The notes under the pieces are model-generated. The model was not told the DNA's origin. It searched no databases and was given only the letters and a program-made list of their open reading frames with translations. 64,000 bases of DNA from Pythium myriotylum (Eukaryota; Oomycota; Peronosporomycetes; Pythiales; Pythiaceae): the NCBI GenBank assembly GCA_023091665.1, contig JALJCQ010000001.1:2418001-2482000 (forward strand), in the 5' to 3' direction. Below, in pieces: positions 53,101 through 62,761 of this stretch. Position numbers and translations under genes: made by a program. Positions within the stretch are counted from its first letter, which is position 1. Each line of letters opens with the position of its first letter.

Positions 53101-53580
53101 GTCGTGTTGGGTGTCATCCATGAACACCTCGTTGAATTGGCTCGTTGCCTGGCTACCCGCACCGCCCAGTTGGCTCAGCTGGGACACTGAGCCGCTGAGG
53201 TCCAACTCAACGTGCGCACTCACGCCTGCTCGCAAGAACGCTGCGCTCCGACTCGGAAGGACAACGCTCGGTGCTCGGTGGAGCCCAGCGAAGGCGTTCG
53301 GGTCGGCGCTGCACTGCTGGGAGGCCACGTCCTCTTCCACGCCACCCCCAGCGACGTGCGACGGCGCATTCGAACGCGGAGACAGCGCCGTCAGATCTGC
53401 CAATGGGTCCATCGAGCTCGCTCCCTTGGACAGCGCGACGTTCACCCGCGAAGACTCGCCCGACGCCCCAGTCGCTTTCCCTCCAACGCCTTGCTCGGCC
53501 TGCTTCGTTCCTCGCGCCAAATAACTGCGAGGAGAGTGTTGGTCATCCCCAAGTTCCTCTATAAGAGCATAATCGGTCAT
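50141..53580 (-). CDS. Tandem-BRCT protein, DNA-damage mediator-like
   Basis: Five minus-strand exons: 53580-51055, 50988-50929, 50875-50798, 50729-50371, 50294-50141; introns 66, 53, 68 and 76 nt; 1,058 residues. The first 650 residues are disordered, rich in Ser/Asp/Glu/Thr with several SQ/TQ sites, as in ATM/ATR substrates. BRCT1 (about 690-785) has the family Trp in VVHPEWIHRCI and GGKV; BRCT2 spans the small exons, ending KTFAWVTECMILQ. About 170 residues follow, with HTGELLLVDLSDGGKIDHFLLFDVCEI and VVELAPEQVKRRVVAVSKADF. The layout of a long SQ/TQ region and C-terminal BRCT pair resembles MDC1, PTIP or 53BP1, but orthology is not claimed. Confidence 0.75.
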
Positions 53581-53910
53581 TAGAATGAACTGTTCTTAAC
53601 GAGTCGACTTTCATCCAATCCAATGGTCGGAACGACTGATTTTTCTTTTTGACGAAGTGACGATCCTGTCCTAGATTAGATGCCCAAAGTAGGACAGATG
53701 GATGTCTGTCGTGCTTCCCGAGTGTCAGACGAAGAAGGAACCGCCATTAAGCACGCCGAGAGGCCACTGGAAGCCTTCTCTTTCTCGTGCTATATCTGGA
53801 CACCGCCGCTCTCTTGCGCGCGTCCCTGCTAACTACAGATCTCCCTGCCCGTTCCCCTCTCGTTTGATCTCAGACCCGAGATCGACAACCCTGAAAACCA
53901 GATAACGAGG
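53581..53910. other. Divergent promoter region
   Basis: 330 bp between the BRCT gene (minus) and the next plus-strand gene. No coding signal recognised. Confidence 0.5.
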
Positions 53911-55182
53911 ATGTGGAACGCCTTCGTCCATCGCCGCAACGGTGGCGGCTACGACGATGTCTCGTCGCTGCAGTTTATTGAGTTGACCGACGAGGATTGC
54001 GAGTTGCTCATCGCCGCTGGGCTGAAGATCGAGAAGGGCGCGAGCCCGCGGGATCTCTACTGCTTCCAGAACCTGCCTTATTACGACGGCACACCATTGC
54101 AAGTACTACGCCTTTTGGAGGAAGCACGATCAGCCGGACGCAATGCGCGCAAAGATGACGTTGAGCCTGTTGAGGCGTTCGAAATCCAGGGGAACAAGCG
54201 TCAGCGCGTCGAGGGAGCGTACTCTGGTGCGAGCGGCCTGTTATCGAACCTGACTTTGTGGTCTCAGCCGAAGAAAGACTTGAGTATCGATCTGGAACTA
54301 CTGGACGATGGCGACGACTTCGTGGAAGTGATCAGAGTCTCGTCGTCTAAGCTGCCCCCTTCACCAGTGAAGAACACGAGAGCGGCAGCTGCTGCGAAAG
54401 TATCGTCTCCAGTCCAAGCCTCCTTGGCGACACTACCAGCCATATTTCGTAGTGGTTCGAACACCATGGCTATTGACACATCTTCCGCTCACGAGGAAAT
54501 CTTCACTCCGTCTTCCTCTACGCGAAAGCGCAAAAGCGAGGCGAGGTCGACATCCCCATTGGCGGCTCTGTTCTCTCCAAGGACCAGTATCCGCACTCCG
54601 TCACCGGGATTGAAGACCCGCCGCTCTAGTGTCCTGAAAGAGTTTGAGACTCCTGAACAGCCGACAGGAAGTGAGACCCCTCAAACTGTTCCCGCCAAGT
54701 CAAAGCGCGTCTCAGTCACCCCACCTCAATACACGAAAACGACGTTCGAGTTGAGTGAATGTGAAGATGAGAACGACGAAGCTAATGACGGGCTTGTAGA
54801 CGACTCACCTGAGGACGACGAGCGCGCCTGCTGCGATGTAAGGAGCGTTGTGGAACCGATTTGGGAAGCGTTGCAAAGGACTTCGTCTATGCTACAAAAC
54901 GCTTGGGAGGAAGTACGTGCCCTGTCATCTTCGCTTGTATTGATACCCATGTCGGGCGAGGACCCGGAGCGGCGTACTCATCTTGCTGACGTCCGTGACG
55001 ATGCTGTCGATCTCTTAGTACTCGAAGGTGACCCCGAATCCGATCAAAGCAACCGCAACAAAAACAAACTGACTCATTCATGGTTCAAACAAGCCGAGAA
55101 CGGAGGAGTCGGCATGCGGACAAGACGACAACAGCGCGAGATTCGGCGGCTGAGTGCGGCGTCCACATGGAGATTGTGGTGA
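53911..55182 (+). CDS. Hypothetical protein with Ser/Thr-Pro-rich middle
   Basis: 423 residues, one exon, not recognised. An ordered N-terminal part (about 1-75: LQFIELTDEDCELLIAAGL, LYCFQNLPYY) precedes a region rich in SP/TP motifs (many possible proline-directed kinase sites), with a basic KRKSE patch that could be a nuclear signal. An acidic ECEDENDEAND block and a helical segment (VVEPIWEALQRTSSMLQNAWEEVRAL) follow; the C terminus is basic. A nuclear or cell-cycle-regulated protein is conceivable but unproven. It starts 330 bp from the BRCT gene, sharing a divergent promoter. Confidence 0.6.
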   Translation: MWNAFVHRRNGGGYDDVSSLQFIELTDEDCELLIAAGLKIEKGASPRDLYCFQNLPYYDGTPLQVLRLLEEARSAGRNARKDDVEPVEAFEIQGNKRQRVEGAYSGASGLLSNLTLWSQPKKDLSIDLELLDDGDDFVEVIRVSSSKLPPSPVKNTRAAAAAKVSSPVQASLATLPAIFRSGSNTMAIDTSSAHEEIFTPSSSTRKRKSEARSTSPLAALFSPRTSIRTPSPGLKTRRSSVLKEFETPEQPTGSETPQTVPAKSKRVSVTPPQYTKTTFELSECEDENDEANDGLVDDSPEDDERACCDVRSVVEPIWEALQRTSSMLQNAWEEVRALSSSLVLIPMSGEDPERRTHLADVRDDAVDLLVLEGDPESDQSNRNKNKLTHSWFKQAENGGVGMRTRRQQREIRRLSAASTWRLW

Positions 55183-55395
55183 CATTCGTGTATCTGATGT
55201 ACACTTCAACGATGTTTTGTTCCTCTGGAGCCGTTTTGGTCACAGAATCGACAGCTGGTGATGAAGATCATGATGCATTTTCACCCCAAGCAGTGCCTTC
55301 GACAAAAACTAAAGATAGCTTGATTTGGAAGGGACTAATACATCTTGCTCGCTCGTTCATGGAAACCAGAGATGCTGCTTGAGAAACTCTCCACC

Positions 55396-56447
55396 ATGTC
55401 CACAGATGCCACCGCAACGGTCTACGAGACGGCGGTGAAGCTCGAGCTTGAGAAGAAGCAGATCGACTCAATCAAGGCAAGGCTCTGTGCACTTCCAGCT
55501 GATGGAGACAAAGGGCGTTTCCCTGAATGCACCTGTTTGGCTCTGTTTAAGCGAGGCAAGTATAATGAGAGTGCATGCGAGGCGCACAAGCTGACACTGC
55601 GGAACTCAAAGCCACATCCTTACATGGTGTGGGGTGTCCAACCGCAATCCGGAACAAAAGTGCTAAGCCACTCCAAATCTGCTCCAGCTATTACTCCTAA
55701 TCTGCCGTTGTCTCCGATTCTAACCTCAACGACAGCCCAGCCGCCATCCAAGAAAACCCTGAGCAGGTCAAGCAAGCGTGCAACAACGCCGGGAGATGGT
55801 CTGAACAATGCCTCGACGCAATCAGCACGTCGACGACGAAAGTCCTCACAAAACCAGCGTCGTGGTAACAATAAAGACGAGTCTACCGACGGTCCGACAA
55901 ATGTCCTTCCGTCGCTGCCGGTATCTACCGTACCAGTGGATACAAAGCGGATAGGATCCGCGGATTTTGCTGACAACGCATTGCATCCTCTGCATTTCCT
56001 TGCACTTCACTCCCACCCCTTGTTACTACAAACTCGAGATGCCATGAGGATGCTAAACCAGTACAACAAGGTCATCGAGCTTCACGCCGAGTCGCCGAAA
56101 GACATGGCTATTGTGTACACAAGAAGATCCACTCTCCTCACCGCTTTTGGGCAGTATGGAGCAGCCGCTCATGACGCAGAGGAAGCAATCCGTCTCGATC
56201 CCGCGGCCTCAGTGGTGGGTACCTCTCTCACCCAATGATTTGATTGAAATCGTACTCACGGAACTTCGTCAAATAGGGATTCTTTCGCCTTGGCTTCGCG
56301 TTGTTCGGGATGAATCGATTAGTTGAAGCAAGTTGTGCGTTCCAGCGAGGACTGGCAGTTGATATCCACTCGCGTGAGCTACGTCACGCTCTCGATATCA
56401 CGCTCGCATGTGTGCGTCAACTTCGTCATCGAGCGAGAACTGGATGA
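55396..56447 (+). CDS. TPR-repeat protein with low-complexity N-terminal half
   Basis: Two exons, 55396-56214 and 56277-56447 (62-nt intron), 329 residues. The start has an ideal CCACCATG context; Met at 55372 is an alternative. Residues about 75-190 are Ser/Thr/Arg-rich; from about 215 tetratricopeptide helices appear: RDAMRMLNQYNKVIEL, MAIVYTRRSTLLTAFGQYGAAAHDAEEAIRLDP, then across the splice GFFRLGFALFGMNRLVEASCAFQRGL. The last helix ends in a basic RQLRHRARTG. TPR modules bind partner proteins, often chaperones; partner unknown. Confidence 0.7.
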
Positions 56448-56570
56448 TTCCATTGGACGAGAATGGACTTGCCAACTATTCTGCAGTGCTTATTGTCGGC
56501 TACACACTCACTCAGTCTGTTGATCTCTCTCGCTTCCTCTCTTTCTCTCTCTACCATCTACCACCGTCCA

Positions 56571-57806
56571 TTAAGGACTCACCGAGATCAGTTTTGCCGT
56601 CACCATGCCATGATTTCCACTCTTCGTCTCCACCATTCCGGCGCCTTGGTACGCGCGCACTGCGGCCGGGTTCTGGCGGTCAGTGCCCAGATAGATAGAT
56701 TCGAGACCAGCTCGTGCCGCAGCATTAAAGTTATGGCGCAGCAGATTTTGCGCCAGCCGTTTGCCGCGTAGCTCTGGAAGTGTAGCGATCCCACAGACGT
56801 AGCCGACTTTGGCTTCGGCGCGGATCTTCTGCCTGCGAATCTCGTAGTCATCAGAATATTGGAGGGGGGTACTAAACGATGCAGCCATCATCTCCTCTGT
56901 CAACGATTCCTCTGTAGCATCAAGAAGGCTGAGTTCATCTTCACCACCCCCTTCTCCGTCAGTGATAAGCTCGATCGCAGATACGCTCACAGGCCGATCG
57001 TCTTGCCATGCCACAAACGTTAGATCTGGTGCGAAGCGAGGGTGCTGTGCGTAATGGCGCTTCCACGTCTCAAACGACGGTGGGCGGAAGCCAAACGCAC
57101 GCTTGAGCACGTCGTACACTTTGACAAGTTCCTCGTTCTCCAAGCTCAGTGCTCGAATTTCGATGCCCTCAGGGCTCGTCAAGTCGGTGGAGTGGAAGTC
57201 TTTGAGATATGCGGTCATCTCGATGCGATCTGTGAGCGCTGTACCAAAACCGTCACGCTGGAAGAGGGACTTGAGGAAGTCAGACGCACCGAGCTGTCCG
57301 CGCCAAACCATCACGGACTGACTACCAATCTTTTGGGCAGCGATAAGATTTTTCGCGGCGGCTTGAGCAATATCTTCGGTTGCTGCGACTATTGCCTCGA
57401 GTGCTTGGTGCTGCTGAGACTCAGGCAGCTGCAGATCAACGGCGATGGACGCGATGATGATGCGCTCGCCATCGTAATTGACGCGCGTGTATGCAGCGAC
57501 GCGGTCGCTCTCAACTGATTCTTTGGTGTCAAGAAAGACAAGAACCGTGCGACTGGGAACGTCCACGTTCTCCGGCACTTCGAAAGAAGGGGCAACCGCT
57601 CGCTTCGCGCGGTTGACTGGCCGTCCCGTGCTTTCGAAGAGTGCGGAGTAGAGCCCTTCTACTTGCTCCTGGGCGCCACTCACAGCCGCCGCATCAGGGG
57701 AACTTAACGCTCTCACGCGAATGACAGTCACATCATCGGTGATGAACGAGGAGGAGGACGCATCAAATCGCCAGTCGCTTGGGACGGAGTTGAAAGGTGA
57801 CGCCAT
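56571..57806 (-). CDS. GNAT-family N-acetyltransferase, double-domain type
   Basis: 411 residues from MASPFNSV (upstream frame open to 57956 but no conserved content). The C-terminal half has a clear GNAT core: VGYVCGIATLPELRGKRLAQNLL (motif A with R-G-K-R-L-A acetyl-CoA loop) and NPAAVRAYQGAGM (motif B). The N-terminal half has a weaker, degenerate GNAT-like pattern (YTRVNYDGERIIIASIAVD, AAKNLIAAQKIGS), as in mycothiol-synthase-like or Eis-type tandem GNAT proteins. Substrate unknown. Convergent with the TPR gene (123 bp apart). Confidence 0.7.
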   Translation of the reverse strand: MASPFNSVPSDWRFDASSSSFITDDVTVIRVRALSSPDAAAVSGAQEQVEGLYSALFESTGRPVNRAKRAVAPSFEVPENVDVPSRTVLVFLDTKESVESDRVAAYTRVNYDGERIIIASIAVDLQLPESQQHQALEAIVAATEDIAQAAAKNLIAAQKIGSQSVMVWRGQLGASDFLKSLFQRDGFGTALTDRIEMTAYLKDFHSTDLTSPEGIEIRALSLENEELVKVYDVLKRAFGFRPPSFETWKRHYAQHPRFAPDLTFVAWQDDRPVSVSAIELITDGEGGGEDELSLLDATEESLTEEMMAASFSTPLQYSDDYEIRRQKIRAEAKVGYVCGIATLPELRGKRLAQNLLRHNFNAAARAGLESIYLGTDRQNPAAVRAYQGAGMVETKSGNHGMVTAKLISVSP

Positions 57807-57850
57807 CGTTGTTGGAGGGTTGGGAGGAAGCTGGTTGTCGAGGAGCGATG

Positions 57851-57867
57851 CTAAATGCAGAATGTCA
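57851..57867 (-). promoter_or_regulatory. Oomycete initiator-like motif of the GNAT gene
   Basis: On the minus strand the sequence reads TGACATTCTGCATTTAG, about 45 nt upstream of the ATG at 57806, a good Inr-like CATTYYGCATTT match. Confidence 0.45.
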
Positions 57868-57987
57868 ACTATCGGAATGCGCCATTTTGTCCGGAATGGA
57901 ATGCTTGCGGGGAATCCCATGAATGTTGGTGAAGAACTCGCACCCATTGCATCCACTTTTTGTGGCGTGCATGATCACTGAGATGGT

Positions 57988-58008
57988 CCATCTCACGGCG
58001 TGAGATGG
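57988..58008. repeat. Perfect inverted repeat, 9-nt arms
   Basis: Arms CCATCTCAC and GTGAGATGG separated by GGC; a further GAGATGG copy lies just upstream at 57980-57986. Confidence 0.75.
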
Positions 58009-58015
58009 TTCTTCC

Positions 58016-58046
58016 AAACTGCCCCTGTGACTCACAGGGCCAGTTT
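58016..58046. repeat. Inverted repeat, 15-nt arms with one mismatch
   Basis: Left arm AAACTGCCCCTGTGA and right arm TCACAGGGCCAGTTT pair at 14 of 15 positions around a single C. Together with the preceding repeat it would form adjacent hairpins. Confidence 0.75.
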
Positions 58047-58164
58047 GAAAGAAGACAAAAGACAATCCTTGAACTGCAGACAACTGGGGGGATTCGGAAT
58101 GAAGAAAAAAGATTATCGTTGAGGACGTTACGCAAGAAGGCAATCAATCGAACTAGTTAGAGTG

Positions 58165-60489
58165 TCAAGGATCGCCTCCATCGGCCACCAGGAAGGATTT
58201 CGTCGCCCATGCAGGAGCTGCGAACTCACCAAGTCGTGCACCAAATTCCGCATCGGTGAGTCGGTCGTTGATCTTTGTCACAAACTCGTAGGTGCTGAAG
58301 ACCGGGCCCGCGTAAACTGTCTTGTCCACAATGAATACGCCAAAGTTCACGTTACCAACGCCGATGTGGAGGATGCCACCTGGGTCGCCGTGCTCGACAG
58401 AAGGCACATCGGTGTGAACATCTGCCACGAGGTGATCCTGCTTGCCGGAATCCTCACGGTGGGTGTAGAAAAGGGAAGGGTACCAGCCCAGATAGCGCGA
58501 AGCTCCGCTGCCTCGACGCTCCTCGATTACCGTTTTGAGGAAACAAGTTTGCTCTTCATCAAGCTCGCGCTTTGCGACTTGTGCAAGTGAAATGTTCGTC
58601 AACTTCTGCATAACTTCGGCAAAATTTTCGAAAAAATGCTGAGCCTTGTAAAGCATTGGCGGTTCGTCATCTTCGGTCGGAGCAAATGCCTTCAGCTGGG
58701 ATACAATGTCAAGTGTGCGCTCGCCAAGCTGTTGCATTTTACCCCAAAAACCTGGATACGGGTCGACGTACCCAGCCGCATACTCACATCGAGTTCCCAT
58801 CGTGAAGCTTTGCTTGGCGTACAAAATCGTATCATGGCGGAGTTGGGCAAATGATGCGATTTGCGTATTCATCTGTCGCGTCGTCCACGCCTCCGAGTGG
58901 AAAACTGAGGATTCACACGCACTGGCAGCAGAAAGTTCACGAAGAGCAAGCTGCCAAAGCAGTGCAAGGCTGCACGTGGCTGGATCTGCTTTACGTAGTT
59001 GTTCGTCCACCAACTCACGAACTGCCATCAAGTTCGACGCGTACGGGAGACCATCACGAAATGGCACATACTCTCCGCTTCCTTTCGGCGTTGATGTCAT
59101 TCGTTCAGCGATCACTCCGCTTGCGAGGTTATTGCCAAACAACGCAAAAGCCACATCTACGGCGCTGGGTAGCCGACGAGCGACCTTCACGTCGCTGTGG
59201 ACAACCTGGTCGAAAACGAGCTTGGAGAACACAAATGCACTCCACACAAACTGTTGTCCAGCAAAGGTAAATGACGTCGGCAGCCGTGTTGGCGTGGACT
59301 GTGATAAGGCTGCCGCCTTGGATTCCTCCATAGGGTGACCAGCGATAGCTTGCGCACCGAACCTCTGGTTTGCTAGCTCATGTTGAAGGCTCGTGAGATT
59401 TTGCTCGCTATCCGGACCAAAGAAGTTCGAGAGGATGTCGCTATCTCCCAACAACTCGTGGAGCAGCACTGGAGTCATGCTGTCCGAACCAATTCCGTCA
59501 CCCGCGATCATGGAGACGACTGCGTCAAGAGTTTTCACCTTGTTGATGGCGTTGGCCTGGCGAAGAAGATGGACTAGAAGGCATGCACACTGGAGCTGGT
59601 GCAAATCACTTGCCTTGTTGTCAGTTCCGTCCACTCGGAAGTCGATAGTCCCGAGCCATGCCATCGCACGGAAGTAGAGCTTGAGCTGATCGGTTTTGTT
59701 GTAGTGGCCCCGGGGCTTGAAGAGGGAAAAGTCAATCTGACGTGTGGACCCAAATAGATCCACACTCACGAGTTGACCTTTGTCAACGTAGTCAAGTAGC
59801 GCTGTGAGTTGGCCTTCGTTCTCCAGAGTGCCGTGAACGATGGGCTCGTCCCGCAGTAAGCTCTCAGCACTTGCGAGAAACAGCTCGACATCCTGAAGAG
59901 CTGACTTGATACTTGGAGGCACAATCTGGTACATTCGCTTCGAAGCCTCTCTTGTTTCGAACAGAATTGATTCCAACAGCGGCATCAGCAAATGCTCTTC
60001 CAATTCTACCAGGAAGGCGTCGAAGCTGCGGTGCCAAGCGTGGAGCACCGAGTCGCTCGTGACGAAAACAGGCATATCATCTGTGTACAGCCGATAGTAA
60101 ATTTCTGCGAAATTTGTAGCGCTCAGTCGTTCAGAGACAACAAAGCCGTTCAGTTGCAGTCTCTCTTGCTCGGCCACATTCAAGCGAAAGTCGTTGCGGC
60201 GCTGCCGACGCAGTTTGTGGTGTTGGCGCGACCTGAGGATGTCATCCACATACTCTTTCCCGTGGATCTTGATCGCATCTGCAATCTCGCGCTGCACCTT
60301 TTCGTTCGCCTCGTCAGGCGTGCTGGCGAAGTCGTCGTAGAACTGGTACTGCGAGAGAGGCCCCACGGGCGCCGACTCCTTCACGTGGGGCGTGGACGGT
60401 GGGTACTGGCTTAACAGATCTTCGTGCGTCAGGGCCGACCCCTGCTGCCGCAGTTTCACCTCGAAGGCCGCCGCAATCGCGCCGCTCAT
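58165..60489 (-). CDS. DUF3160 family protein
   Basis: 774 residues from MSGAIAAAF; the frame is open to an upstream Met at 60642 (825 residues), so the start is uncertain. Matches the DUF3160 family of bacteria and some eukaryotes: FVTSDSVLHAWHRSFDAFLVELEE, FRAMAWLGTIDFRV, RDGLPYASNLMAVRELVDEQL, GFWGKMQQLGERTLDIVSQL and the C-terminal VYAGPVFSTYEFV. Function is unknown; an alpha-helical globular protein. No signal peptide or membrane segment seen, unlike many bacterial members. Single exon. Confidence 0.7.
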   Translation of the reverse strand: MSGAIAAAFEVKLRQQGSALTHEDLLSQYPPSTPHVKESAPVGPLSQYQFYDDFASTPDEANEKVQREIADAIKIHGKEYVDDILRSRQHHKLRRQRRNDFRLNVAEQERLQLNGFVVSERLSATNFAEIYYRLYTDDMPVFVTSDSVLHAWHRSFDAFLVELEEHLLMPLLESILFETREASKRMYQIVPPSIKSALQDVELFLASAESLLRDEPIVHGTLENEGQLTALLDYVDKGQLVSVDLFGSTRQIDFSLFKPRGHYNKTDQLKLYFRAMAWLGTIDFRVDGTDNKASDLHQLQCACLLVHLLRQANAINKVKTLDAVVSMIAGDGIGSDSMTPVLLHELLGDSDILSNFFGPDSEQNLTSLQHELANQRFGAQAIAGHPMEESKAAALSQSTPTRLPTSFTFAGQQFVWSAFVFSKLVFDQVVHSDVKVARRLPSAVDVAFALFGNNLASGVIAERMTSTPKGSGEYVPFRDGLPYASNLMAVRELVDEQLRKADPATCSLALLWQLALRELSAASACESSVFHSEAWTTRQMNTQIASFAQLRHDTILYAKQSFTMGTRCEYAAGYVDPYPGFWGKMQQLGERTLDIVSQLKAFAPTEDDEPPMLYKAQHFFENFAEVMQKLTNISLAQVAKRELDEEQTCFLKTVIEERRGSGASRYLGWYPSLFYTHREDSGKQDHLVADVHTDVPSVEHGDPGGILHIGVGNVNFGVFIVDKTVYAGPVFSTYEFVTKINDRLTDAEFGARLGEFAAPAWATKSFLVADGGDP

Positions 60490-60681
60490 CTTGAGCTCGT
60501 CGTTAGGATTTCCACAATGGAGCCAAACAAGAAGATCGGCGAGGAGCTTCTCGTTTATACCATGAGTGATGGTGATCCGATGGAATGATGGTGACACGGT
60601 TTGTGACGTGGACCAATTCGATGAGGCATCGACGGAGCGCATTACATGTGGCCTATTGATTGATCAACAACCTCCTCTCTA

Positions 60682-61775
60682 TTAGATCTCTTCCACGCGG
60701 CCTTTGTAGCCTGCAAAAATGTCCTTCTTGTCTTCGGCTCTCGACTTGGCGTCTAGAGAAGGGAGTCATAGCTTGAGTAAGGAGCACAGCGCAACACACC
60801 AGCTGAATCAAACACCATACCTCTAGATCGCTTCTCCTCGGAAGGCTGGTATGAGTAGTGAGGAGGGTTCTGCGGCGGCGCAGGATGGCCTGAGGGACGC
60901 CGAGGAAATGAGGACGGTGGATGGACAGGCATTCTCTCAAACTCTTTCTCCATGTCGCCGAAAATGCCACCTCCGCCTACCCCACCGTTGTCGCCGAAGA
61001 AACCCCCGCCAAAGAAGCCTACGGAGATAGTTACGACACTGAGAATTGAGACAACTCAAACCACATCACTTGATGGCGTACTTTCAAATGGACGAAGCAT
61101 TTCTTGTCGTAGGAAGTCAAATGGGCTCATCTGGGCGTCAAAATCATCGTCTCTACGGTAGAGTATAGATAGGGTCACGATTGCTCGCGATTCACGGCTT
61201 TGAAGTTGTAAATACCTCTGTCTGAAAGGGTCAAATGAGCCAAACGGGTTGGGCATGCCGCCATCTCTTCGTTCAACAAGACAGCGTGTAAGTCGCATCG
61301 AAGACAAAACGATCTCGCAAACAGTACTTACGGTTTGCCCGGATCCATTCGCTCGCGGTTGAAGAAATCGCCACCAAAGAGATCTTGCCCGCTGCTGTGT
61401 TCGTCCTCTGTCACTTCTTTCCGATTCGAGATCAGTTCCTGGTCACAGGTCAGTCCCAGCGTGGGCCATGTAACACAACGCGCATGTAGTTCCGGACCTT
61501 GTTCTTGCCAGGGCACTGGCGGAAGATCTTCTTGATGATCTCGCACTTGCTTTCGCCGTTAATGGAGCGACAGGATTGCGACAGCGCCGTTGAGTAAAAG
61601 CATCCTAATGTCACCACCCACACGGCAATCAGTCGTCGCCACGTCTACGTCTCCACTGGTCGCTGTAGGAATCCACAGCACGCCAGCGGCACACCAATCG
61701 AGAGCAAATCGAACCTGGATTCTCCTCGCGGTCTCTCTCGATCAGCGCGCGCTCGTCTTCGTCCAGCGTCGCCAT
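60682..61775 (-). CDS. Small seven-exon protein of unknown function (CPGK motif, Gly/Phe/Pro-rich)
   Basis: Seven minus-strand exons: 61775-61715, 61604-61498, 61438-61332, 61266-61216, 61152-61070, 61018-60821, 60752-60682; introns 51-110 nt; 225 residues. The spliced protein starts MATLDEDERALIERDREENPG, then carries four Cys in CFYSTALSQSCRS and SKCEIIKKIFRQCPGK, an FGG/FFN segment, PNPFGSFDPFRQR, SPFDFLRQEMLRPF, a Gly/Phe-rich stretch (FFGGGFFGDNGGVGGGG) and a C-terminal KDIFAGYKGRVEEI. The order faintly recalls HAX1 or plant Mal d 1-associated proteins, which have similar Cys and FGG parts, but no firm family call is made. Confidence 0.65.
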
Positions 61776-61993
61776 GATTCCAGCGGCTTCTCGACCTCGA
61801 TTCGCCGAGTCCACGACTGCGTTTCTACTAGAGAGACAGACACTCCGACCAACACGACAATCACTCTCAGCACCAACGAACCTTCGAGAGGCCCTGCGTT
61901 GTGTGATATTAATATTAGTATCTGCGACGTGTGACAGATGGAGACATGCATGAAGAAGGACCATAGATACGGGAACACTACGCTACGTCTCGC
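61776..61993. other. Intergenic
   Basis: About 220 bp between the seven-exon gene 5' end and the elicitin-like gene 3' end. No feature recognised. Confidence 0.4.
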
Positions 61994-62761
61994 CTACAGC
62001 AGCGCGGCAGCGACGGCGGCGAGCAAAGCGCTCGCGGCGACCACGACAGAGGACGCGCCGCTCGTCTTCGCTGGGGTGGTGGTCGGCACCGTCGTCTTCA
62101 CGACCGGAGCCGGCGTCGACTCCGTCGAGCCCGAGCCGGCCGTGGGGATCTCAATGTCGGTCGAGCCCGACGACGCCGGCTCCGACGCTTCCGATGACCC
62201 CGAGGTCGTGGCCTCGGGGGCCTTAGTCTCGTCCGCCGCTGGGGCTTCCGTCGTTGCAGCAGGAGCCGGCGTCGCATCCGTTGGCGCCGTGGTCGTGGCC
62301 GTCGGGGTCTTGGTCGTGGCAATCGGAGCGGACGTCGTGGTCACTGGGGCCGCAGTCGTCGGGACGGGGGCTGGGCCTGGAGCCGGTGTCGGCGCCGGTG
62401 TGGGGGCCGGGGTCGGGGCTGGAGTACCGGCAACACGCTTGCAGTCACTCGGGAAGTTGTTGACGAGGGTGTAGACGTTCAGAGTCACCGAGCCGACAGT
62501 GAGATCGCAGTTGGACGGGTTAACCTTCTTGACGGCCTCGATCACGCCCTTGCACGAGTCGGTCACGCACATGATCTTGAGCTGGTCGTCGGTCGGCAAG
62601 CCCGACGGAGGGATCAGCTTGAAGCCCGAGGCAGTCGAGCACGGAGCCACGTTGGGGTCGCTGGCCACAGGAAGGAGCTTCGTGAACTCCGAGTCCTCGC
62701 AGGTGGCAGCGAAGGCAACGCCGGCGAAGGCAGCGGCAGCGAGGGCGGTCTTTCCGAGCAT
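61994..62761 (-). CDS. Elicitin-like protein with stalk and GPI-type tail, copy 1
   Basis: 255 residues. Signal peptide about 1-19 (cut before TCEDS). Elicitin domain with six Cys at 21, 41, 65, 70, 85 and 107; the 24-5-15 spacing of Cys 2-5 is the elicitin pattern. A Thr/Pro/Ala-rich stalk (from 112, TPAPTPAP repeats, probably O-glycosylated) leads to Ser/Gly residues and a hydrophobic end (about 236-255) as in GPI-anchored elicitin-like proteins. Elicitins bind sterols and fatty acids and some trigger plant defence; the anchored forms are cell-surface proteins. Function beyond that is inference. Preceded by an Inr-like motif. Confidence 0.88.
   Translation of the reverse strand: MLGKTALAAAAFAGVAFAATCEDSEFTKLLPVASDPNVAPCSTASGFKLIPPSGLPTDDQLKIMCVTDSCKGVIEAVKKVNPSNCDLTVGSVTLNVYTLVNNFPSDCKRVAGTPAPTPAPTPAPTPAPGPAPVPTTAAPVTTTSAPIATTKTPTATTTAPTDATPAPAATTEAPAADETKAPEATTSGSSEASEPASSGSTDIEIPTAGSGSTESTPAPVVKTTVPTTTPAKTSGASSVVVAASALLAAVAAALL

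Larger units (their letters stand above)
57807..58164. other. Intergenic region with inverted repeats
   Basis: 358 bp between the GNAT gene 5' end and the DUF3160 gene 3' end (both minus). Holds an initiator-like motif and two strong inverted repeats listed separately. Confidence 0.6.

Noticed and set aside
61938..62474. Plus-strand Val/Gly-rich 178-residue frame over elicitin-like copy 1
   Set aside because: Antisense of the Thr/Pro/Ala stalk; the minus-strand elicitin gene explains it.
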